Positions 56,166 to 64,000 of a DNA stretch of 64,000 nucleotides are shown one piece after another (the first letter of the stretch is position 1; each line of letters opens with the position of its first letter). The stretch covers positions 8,729,344 to 8,793,343 of the forward strand of contig ML058484.1 in NCBI GenBank assembly GCA_003013855.2. Reading direction: 5' to 3'. The notes beneath the pieces were generated by a model. The model searched no databases. It was not told where the DNA came from and saw nothing but the letters and a program-made list of their open reading frames with translations. The DNA comes from Liriodendron chinense. Taxonomy: Eukaryota; Streptophyta; Magnoliopsida; Magnoliales; Magnoliaceae. The translations under genes and the position numbers were made by a program.

Positions 56166-56227
56166 TACATCAGGCAATCCACTTCGTCGCGGATTGCGTC
56201 CTGCCACTGCCGGGCGCTACTGGGCTG

Positions 56228-56755
56228 TTATCCGGGTAAAAGCTTAGTGGGTGTTACCGCTACCGTGGGGCCACTTTGATGATTTATTGTGTATCCACGC
56301 AGTCCATCCGTTACTATAGATCATTTTAGAATGAAGTGCTAGAAATTAAACCGATCCAAATCTTAGGTGGACCATAACACAGAAAACAGTGGTGATTGAG
56401 TGCCTCACCATTAAAAATTACAAAGGGTACTTAGTAAGGGTTTCATAATGTTTATTTTCAATCCAACCAGTTGATAACGTCAAAAAGATCTGGATGAAGG
56501 GAACATAAAAATATCATTTCGATCCAAAACTTTTGTAGCCCATAAAATGTTTTTAATTATCATTTATCACTGTTTCTAGTGGTACGGTTCACTGGAGATT
56601 TGGATATTCTTAAGGTTTGGAATCATCCCCTAAAATGATATAGTAAAACGGATGGACGGTGTGGATATACAAAAAAAATACATCAAGGTGGGCCCCACAC
56701 GGTTAGGGTAACGCCCACTAAGCTGCTGGCCTGGTAACAGCTAATTCGCTCCCAA
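56228..56755. repeat. Foldback element of the GGTAACACCCACTAAG type
   Basis: Left: taaaagcttagtgggtgtta then accgctaccgtggggccact. Right: ccccacacggttagggtaac then cgcccactaagctgctggcc and aacagctaattcgctccc. It is the same family as 29608-30117, with a worn left terminus. Confidence 0.75.
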
Positions 56756-56784
56756 CCCTGCCGCGATCGACTGGGTCCAGGGTC

Positions 56785-57052
56785 TCTGTGGGGCCACCAT
56801 GATGTATGTGTTTTATCGACTTGTCATAATTTTAGGGAATGAGCACAAAAGGGGAGCACATCGACCCCACGCAAAAAGAAGCCAACAGTTATAATGGCGC
56901 CCACAGTTGAAACCATTCTAAGCCCCACCATGACTTTTATTTGTCATCCAGTCTGTTCATGAGCTTATATAGGTCTATTTTTAGTTAGTCATGCAACGCA
57001 CCCACCCTGTTTGCGAGGCTCGTGTCTCCTTAGCATTTATAACCGATGAACC
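56785..57052. repeat. Foldback-type element split by the solo LTR (left part)
   Basis: The core ctgtggggccaccatgatgt is followed by gttgaaaccattctaagccc and ttatttgtcatccagtctgt. The matching other side lies beyond the solo LTR at about 60459-60665 (gtttttaacggtgggtgttc, aatgtggtccacttgatctt). Confidence 0.55.
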
Positions 57053-57057
57053 TACCC

Positions 57058-60000
57058 TGTAACAACCCGAAATTTCGGCACCCGAGTACGGAGACTCTGA
57101 TCCCGAGTTCCCGAGTGTTAACTAAATAAAATGCTATTTTAGGAATGCCACACCTGGAAAATGCACCCACGTGTGTCCTCAATCAGATTTATATTCATTC
57201 CATTCACAAATAATCAGAGTAACGCATTTCAATTAGCGGATCATAAGCAAAGCGGAGGTAACTAAATCTAAAAATATAGGGCTAACACCCTAGATGAACA
57301 ATTCAATCGCAGTGTAAGCCCATATGAGAATTATACGAATCACAATCGATGTAATAGGAAGGAAAAATACAACTACCAAGAGGGACGAAGCCAGAAGACT
57401 ACTAAGGCGCCCGTGCGCGCCACCAACTGGTCCTATTCTTGAGACATCTGCATATGTCAAATAGAAGGCGTCAAAACGCCAACATAGTGAAGAAATAACC
57501 CCAAGGTTAAACTCGGGATATTTAAATTATAAACAGGTTTATATAAGTGTATCATTCTTAAGCATGTTGTCAAATCAATCAAGTTAAGGTAATGTCCACA
57601 TACAAATCATACACCATCCTAGGCTAGTTGATTAAATGCATGGATGTCATGATTCCGCACACAATGCATGTCCCGGGCAAGCCCTGGCCCGACCAACTGG
57701 TATCAGAATCCACAGTCCACCTGTCTAGCAGGTCGTAAGTCGTGACTGAGTACACAGCCCGGATGACACAGAGAAATGACATGAGGTGCTCAAGATAGCG
57801 CTGGCGCCACATCAAGCAACCAGGCTACACGAGTCCCCCTCAAATGCAATGTCATGTACGCATGATTAATTAAGGTATTTATTAGTCCAATTCATTCAGC
57901 AAATTGGTGAAGCCAGAATACCACATCGTATCATAAAGTCTAACCTATCTGGCTCCCTGCGATGCGTCGCCAATCATCGCCAGTAGCCCCTCGATCCAAG
58001 GTTGAGTTATCCTACCATGAAAGCCTGGTTCGACCGTGACTCGTCAACCACAACCAAATCAAAGCGGAAGGTCTCATCTTCCAAATATCAGATACAATTA
58101 ATTTATTCAGAGGTGCGGGCGTTTCACTCGGAATTATCCCAAAGCACGCCCGGGTCGTTCGAATGGTGCACAGGCACGCCAACATCGGCCAAGATCACAT
58201 TTGTCACAAGGGCCATTCGAACAACAATCGGTCACCCCTGTCAATGCTCACTGGTCACTACGGGGAGGCACCACCCCAGCGTAGGCCGACAGCTCAAACA
58301 CGGTGTCCCATACCACCATGCACGGCTCATGAGACTTGGTGGATCGAGTCGCAATATGATTTTAAGTGGACTATTCACAGTGGGAACGATAGTATTCTAG
58401 ATTCCATAGGATGTGATTCAAGAATGATTAACTCTGAGTTGGGCTTATTCGATGGACCCAAGTGGACGACGACAAACCAACAATGGCCACTATCGGTCGA
58501 CCGTGTCCCGCTTGGTCGATCGAATAAGTCCCTGACTGCCAACCCAGTGGCAGGCAGTACACTATATCAACGGTTTTCAGAGCTTAATCCAAAGCAACGG
58601 ATACCTTAGTATAATAGCAATTTAGGTTATTAAATACCTAATCATAAACATATCCAAGTACCTGGGCCGACCGACTAGCCCGACCGATCCAAAGGACCCG
58701 GATGACATAGCCCAGATGACACAGGGCCCCACATACATCCACAATCATAAATATATTACAATATTGTATATTTACATTATTCAGGCATTTCATCGAGCAT
58801 GTTATGAATCAAACAACCATAGAGGCATTTCATTGAACATGTTATGCACACATCAATAATTAACATATAAACTCAAGCAATTATTAATTAGGATTTGTTG
58901 AGAGTAAGCTTGAGGGTAGATCTTCACCTTGGAATCGAAATTACTCGATTCTGATGAGGCCGGAGCGATCCAAATATGGTCCGAACGCCGGAAATTGGGG
59001 AATACCTCAATTACCTACAATGAATCACAATCTAGTGTTAATCAATTAAGGTCTAATCTAATTAAGTGTTTAATTAGGGTTTAAGGTTTTGGTATCTCGG
59101 ATTTGGGAAAATCCCAAATCAATTCGGTGAATCGGGCCGGAGTTGAAGCATGACGGCATCCACATGGGGCCTTGCCCGATCACGGCTTCCACAATGCACG
59201 GGCCGCACCAATACAACAGCCGGGACCCCAAGCCCCAACATGAGCAAACCCTAAGTTAGGGTTTGGACGAATCAAACGAGGGTTTCTAACCCTAATGGCC
59301 TAAAAAGGAAGATAATGGAAAGAAGAGATAGAAGAAGAGGTAGAGGAACATCTTACCTAGCATGAGGAGGAGAATACGACCCAAAGCCACCGAATTTTGG
59401 CCGGAGAAACGCGAGAACGGAGGTGGAGGCCGGAGAGAGTTCGAAAATCTGAGATTTCCACGGGCATGGCAGAGGATTTGAGGAAGAAAGGAGGCTTGAG
59501 AAGGGAGAAAGAGAGCTAGGAGGGCTTAGGAGCAAAGAGGAGAAGAGAGTGGAGGAGAGAAATGAGAGAGAGATGGTTCGAATGGGGTTTGCAACCCCCA
59601 TTTTATAACCGTCCAGCCGCGACCGGTCGGCCGATCGCAGATCCGGTCGGCCGGATCCCACTGTCCATCAATTTTTCTTCCAAAATGGGCAGCAGCACAA
59701 CCGGTCGGCCGGTTGCCTAACCGGTCAGCCGGCTACCTGACCGGTTGGCCGGTTGCATATCCGGTCGGCCGGTCGTCCCTTGGCCGTTTTCTCTGAAATT
59801 TCAGGATTCCCACACTGCACAGTGAGTTCCCACACTGCACAGTGAGTTCCCACACAGTCCAGGCTACTTGTCAGCCTTATTTACAAAATAACGTTTAAGT
59901 AAATGTCATATTTTAATTTATGTTTCCATTTACTTTAAGTTATTTATGTAAATAAGGAAGTACCCCCCCATTTGGATTCAATAAAAAATACTAGAAAATT

Positions 60001-60453
60001 GAAATCCCAATAATAAAGATTTTGATTTTCCCTTCCAAGTACAAATCGTAACTTTTTGGCATTTCCAAAACATAGCGCCTTTTAAATGAGAGGGTTTTTG
60101 CCAAATCTAAACCGTTCAAAAAATCTGAAATACCTCAAATAGGCTAAAACACCAAGATCCGGTAAAATATTCATGATGGTCTCGTCGATCTACGAGTGGA
60201 TTAATAATTCAGGGTTCTTTACTTAGTCTCTACAGACAGCGACATACCCGAGTCAACCCAATCGTCGGAAAACTCTTCCGAACCATGTGATCTTCTAACT
60301 CCTAAACTAATTCTATCATTTCTTTGGTAAAAACATTCATTTTAGTCCCCAATACATGTGAACACACGTGCGGGTACGCCCTATAACCGACACACCGAAG
60401 GTAATGCCTAAGGACTTCCAATTTCCAAGTTAGTGAAAATCCGGAGCGTTACA
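57058..60453. mobile_element. Solo LTR, 3.4 kb (gypsy type), with 5-bp target duplication
   Basis: The unit begins TGTAACAACCCGAAATTTCG and ends ATCCGGAGCGTTACA, so it has TG..CA ends and a short inverted terminus (TGTAAC/GTTACA). It is flanked by identical taccc at 57053-57057 and 60454-60458. There is no primer site, gag or pol inside and no internal LTR copy, so a solo LTR left by recombination is the best reading. Long LTRs starting TGTAAC..CCC are typical of large plant gypsy lineages. A GC-rich minisatellite lies at about 59610-59785. Orientation was not decided. ORFs at 58002-58609 and 59353-59661 are not supported. Confidence 0.85.
59608..59790. repeat. GC-rich minisatellite of ccggtcggccgg units
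   Basis: The words gaccggtcggccgatcg, aaccggtcggccggttgcc, gaccggttggccggttgc and atccggtcggccggtcg repeat with spacing of roughly 16-18 bp after 59698. Each is a near-palindrome. Confidence 0.85.
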
Positions 60454-60458
60454 TACCC

Positions 60459-60837
60459 ACCGGTGGGTTAATGTCTCCTTAGCATTTATAACTTGAGACA
60501 TGCTGTTGAAGGGCCTAGCTATCTTCCAGCTGGGCTAGAAGGTCATATAGACTAGGATGGATGAAAAACATATATGGGCTTGATAAAAACTCATGCAGCT
60601 CTCAACAAGTTTTTAACGGTGGGTGTTCAATCCCCACAATGTGGTCCACTTGATCTTTGGATCTGCCCTTGTGAATGCTGCCTATGGGCTAGACCCCAGT
60701 TCCATCACACTCTGTCACAGGGAGGGATAAGGGAGTAGTCTTGCAAGCTCGTCACTCTTTGTTGTGTTGTGAGGGGTATATGGTTGGATTGGTTTTACCT
60801 TGCGCGAGTTCCGCAAGGACTAGCATAAGGAGTGGTT
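60459..60837. repeat. Right part of the foldback-type element split by the solo LTR, and spacer
   Basis: It starts with ccggtgggttaa and a 20-bp phrase gtctccttagcatttataac that is also present on the left side at about 57026. It continues with tggatgaaaaacatatatg and aacggtgggtgttcaatccc. No gene is seen to 60837. Confidence 0.5.
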
Positions 60838-61291
60838 TCAAAGCTCTATGGGCGCCACCATAATGTATGTGTTTTATCCATGATATCCATCAATTTTTCA
60901 TCTTATTTTCATGCACAATCCCAAAAATGAGACAGATCCAAATCTTAGGTGGACCACACCAGAGGAAAACAATGGGGATTGATGCTTACCGTTGAAAACT
61001 TTTTGGGGGCCATAGAAGTTTGGTATCAAGTTGATGTTTGTTTTTTCCGTTCATTTAGGTCTATGTGACCTTATCAACAGGTTGGATGACAAATAAACAT
61101 TATAGTGGGCCCTAGGAAGATTTTAATGGTGGACGTTCAATCCCCACTGTTTTCCTCTGCTGTGGTCCACCTGAGATTTGGATCAGTCTCATTTTTGGGC
61201 TTGTACATTAAAATAAGATGGAAGAATGGTTCAATGGCATGAATAAAACACATACATCATGATGGGGCATACAGATCTTTGAAACCACTCC
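60838..61291. repeat. Well-preserved foldback element with GGAGTGGTTTCAAAGC-type ends
   Basis: Left arm: aggagtggtttcaaagctct, then gccaccataatgtatgtgtt, atccaaatcttaggtggacc, accagaggaaaacaatgggg. The right arm is the inverted series: ccccactgttttcctctgct, gtggtccacctgagatttgg, aaaacacatacatcatgatg, tctttgaaaccactcc. The arms are each about 165-170 bp around a loop of about 120 bp, so a single strand could form one long hairpin. No coding capacity and no clear target duplication. Confidence 0.85.
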
Positions 61292-62140
61292 GCAATTGTT
61301 TCCTGGCGGTGTAATTCATTTTTATAAGATGGTCGAAAAGGGTACATTGGACTATTTGGAGTCGCCACTAGCCAGTCGAGTTTGTTTATGTCCATGGTCA
61401 GCTAGAGTTCATGGATTTACCTTGAGATCGGGGGATCACGAAATCCTCTAACTTGAATAAAAGGACTCCCACAACGGGCCTACGACTACAGAAGTATAGG
61501 TAATGGTCACAATTGCAGAAGAGGAAAGGGTTAAGCACTCTCTCATGCTCGCACTTTATATAATCTCTACTTTAAGGGATACACAACTTTTAAGTGAATT
61601 TTATATCTATGACGATGTCAGAGGTCTGGCCATGCATCGTGTAATCCTACAAGAGGATTAGGCAAACAAAATAAAATCATACCTAGCCCTACTATGCAAG
61701 ATCAAGAGATCTCAAGTAAGTGAGTAAAATAAATAAATAAATAGAAATAAATGCAATTAAAATGCACAGAGTAGTAGATAATATGCTAAATGGACTGCAT
61801 TCTAAGCTGGACTGAGATGAGAAAGAAAGATAGAAATCAGACACCCTTCTTGGTTAAAAGGATGGTCAAACGTCCTTGATCCTGACCTTACTCTTAAATT
61901 GCCCGACTTTTTTCTGACAAGTTAAACTTTTTGTAGTTAGCTTTGTGTTGAGCAGAATTTAGGCATGAATGTGGTAGTTGTTGGACTTCCTATATGGAAA
62001 AAAATCATTCTTGATCGGCTTTTTTTTAATCTAATTTTGATCTCTTGGGGTTCTCTATTGCCTTGAACCATGCTCTGAGGATCAAATTTATAGAACCAGA
62101 CCATCAGCTCTTGGTGAGCCAATGGTGGACAATTGGCAAA
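61292..62140. other. Intergenic stretch, no gene seen
   Basis: AT-rich with short aataaataaataa words near 61730. No coding or repeat structure could be assigned. Confidence 0.35.
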
Positions 62141-62497
62141 TTTTATGTTGGGGAAGGATGCACAAAACTATGGATCTTGCAATCCCCAACCGACAAAATT
62201 ATGAGATACAAATGTACAACGATGAACAAACAATAGTCAAACACAACACGGAAGATTTTTTACGTGGAAAATCCTCTAGCAATAGAGGTAAAAACCACAA
62301 AACCTCATCTAATCAACAAATCTACTATGTAAGAACATTTACATAGCAATCACGAACTTATAACACACTCGGATCCAATATCTTCACCCCCAAGGGCAGA
62401 TTATAACCAAAGAGAATAAATAACATAGAGATCTCACCACTGAGGACCTTAAAGAGGCTATGAACACAACCAACGTCGTGGATGAACGTCATGAACC

Positions 62498-62546
<49 letters not shown>

Positions 62547-63060
62547 TTCCTCTCTATTTCTCTCAATCTCTTCTTCCTCTCTCTCTCTCTCTTGCTTTGG
62601 AATGTACGTAGAGTCTTGTTGTTCCCTAATTTTCGCATTAACATGTGCATATATAACACTTAAGCTGTAATTAGAAACAAAATAGGAAACTACATAAAAT
62701 AGTTAAGCGACCATCAATCGATCGACCCGAGTGAGTTCAATCGCCCGAACCTGGCCAAATATATCCAGAGAGTTACAAAGAAAAATCTCCCGAGTTTTGA
62801 TCGCTCGAACTCTAATCTTTGGTTGCTCAACACTATCCAAAACAGTCCAGTGAGCAATTGAGAAATTCAGGTGAGTTTCGGTTGCCCGATTCAATATGGT
62901 CGGTCACTCAAAGACCCCCGTACTGCACATCTCTCCTTACTCCTGAGGAGGAACACCTCATTAAATCTTTTCCTTCAGACTCAGGAGGAGGGTTTCACTG
63001 TCTTCAAGCCCATCAGACTTCTACAAGCCTCAAACTTGCCCCTAGCCAACACGTAGGTAA
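62141..63060 (-). repeat. Putative 3' LTR region of the copia element
   Basis: This lies just beyond the RNase H of the minus-strand copia element, where its 3' LTR is expected. It contains the copia-LTR-like phrase ttttttacgtggaaaatcct (near 62260), also seen near 16450. A (CT)n tract lies at 62504-62540, and gatcgctcgaac / caatcgcccgaacc / ggttgcccgattc repeats lie at 62705-62910. The exact termini and target duplication could not be set. Confidence 0.45.
62504..62540. repeat. (CT)n microsatellite
   Basis: About 37 bp of CT, followed by further CT-rich sequence to about 62592. Confidence 0.95.
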
Positions 63061-63084
63061 TCATGACTAATCCACTGTCATTAG

Positions 63085-64000
63085 TATAACAACTTGTTCT
63101 TCAGTCATGTATCCCTGATCGAGTGATACTAAACTTCTACGTGCTTCGACTTGGAATGTTGACTTGGATTCCTGCTCAAGTGTATCGCACTCTGGCTATC
63201 ACAATAGACCATGTGCTTATCCTGCTTTAGGCTGAGTTCTTGTAGGAACCGTTTCATCCAAAGCATCTCATTGCATGTTTTGTGACTGTAATGTACTCAA
63301 CCTTTATTGTAGACATTGATACACACTTCTGTAGCTTGCTCTGCCATAGGATTGCTCCCCCTGCAAAAGTAAACATGTACCCTAATGTTGATTTCCTGTA
63401 ATCTATGTCGCCCACCATGTCTGATCTATGTAGTCTTCAAACGTAGGTTTTCCTTCACCGAAGCTCAAGCTTAATTTTGATGAGCCCCTTAGATACCGTG
63501 GTATTTATTTCACTGTTGCCTAATATTCTTTATTGGGATTGGCAAGATATCGACTCACTATACAAACCACATATGTTATGTCTGGGCGCGTACACATCAT
63601 ATCATATATCAAACTTCCTACCGCTGAAGTATAGGGCACCTTCTGCATCTCTTCGAACTCTTCCTTGGTCTCAGGATACTGCATATCACTCAATCTGAAG
63701 TGATCATTAAGTGGATAACTAATTGACTTCGCTGTCTTCTTATTGAATCTTTCTATGACATTTTCAACATACCTCTCTTGTGACAACTATAACTTTCTGC
63801 TGCTTCTGTCACGAGTAATTTTCATTTTTATAATCTGTTTGGTCAGGCCAAGTCTTTCATTGTAAAAGAATTTCCCAACTCCTGTTTCAGGATGTCAATC
63901 TTTTTTATGTCTTGTCCCATGATGAGCATATCACCAACATATAACAAAAGAATAAGAAAGTCACCATCCAATAACTTGCGCGTGAACGCACAATGGTCTG
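63085..64000 (-). pseudogene. Ty1/copia pol fragment: reverse transcriptase C-terminal part and RNase H, cut by the window edge
   Basis: The minus-strand reading from 64000 downward gives FTRKLLDGDFLILLLYVGDM. The copia RT active-site box is normally YVDDM, so one catalytic aspartate reads as glycine. It continues through ELGNSFTMKDLG, LSQERYVENVIERFNKK and VGSLIYDMMCTRPDI (63786-63520). After decayed sequence, RNase H blocks appear: GYMFTFAGGAILWQSKLQKC (about 63385-63330), EMLWMKRFLQEL (about 63260-63230) and YCDSQSAIHLSRNP. Frameshifts and stops separate the blocks. The element enters from beyond 64000. Confidence 0.88.

Noticed and set aside
58002..58609. Two overlapping ORFs of 132 and 148 residues
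   Set aside because: They lie inside the solo LTR, overlap each other in different frames and show no domain.
1..64000. tRNA, rRNA or organelle-derived insertions
   Set aside because: None was recognised by eye. A tRNA scan and organelle alignment would be decisive and could not be run.

Overview
The window is nuclear DNA from a flowering plant. It has intron-rich genes with canonical GT-AG splice sites, PLS-class pentatricopeptide repeats, plant-type Ty3/gypsy, Ty1/copia, L1 and RTE retroelements, and many MITEs. The many palindromic repeats with a GTGGGGCCCACCATGATGTATG-like core suggest a magnoliid (Magnoliales/Laurales type). That taxon is an impression from memory, not a search result.

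Only three protein-coding genes could be reconstructed, all on the minus strand. (1) 19078-28525 is a five-exon gene for a 301-residue ARM/HEAT-repeat (TOG-like) protein. (2) 32608-35353 is a two-exon PLS-class PPR gene (512 residues) resembling Arabidopsis At5g08510. (3) 41924-53852 is a six-exon thiamin pyrophosphokinase gene (258 residues). Each exon set sums to a multiple of three with matching phases. The genes are functionally unrelated, and their introns hold most of the nearby repeats.

Layout. 1-12.2 kb is a transposon nest: an L1 LINE (about 1.0-12.2 kb) is split by a Ty3/gypsy chromovirus (2485-11200, TSD ggtca). The integrase of the chromovirus is itself split by a 1.8-kb hAT-type element (7522-9313, TSD cctaaaac). 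12.6-18.7 kb holds a Mutator-type MITE, an LTR-like remnant, microsatellites and a PIF/Harbinger MITE. 19-28.5 kb is gene 1, with a 131-bp satellite and a large inverted repeat in its introns. 28.6-32.6 kb is intergenic with foldback and Tourist-like elements. 32.6-35.4 kb is gene 2. 35.4-41.9 kb is a field of foldback elements. 41.9-53.9 kb is gene 3, with PIF/Harbinger, Mutator-type, L1 and RTE insertions in its introns. 54-61.3 kb is foldback elements plus a 3.4-kb solo LTR with TSD taccc. 62.1-64 kb is the 3' part of a minus-strand Ty1/copia element that leaves the window.

The most unusual feature is a set of roughly 15 or more foldback elements that share one palindromic core but carry different terminal modules.
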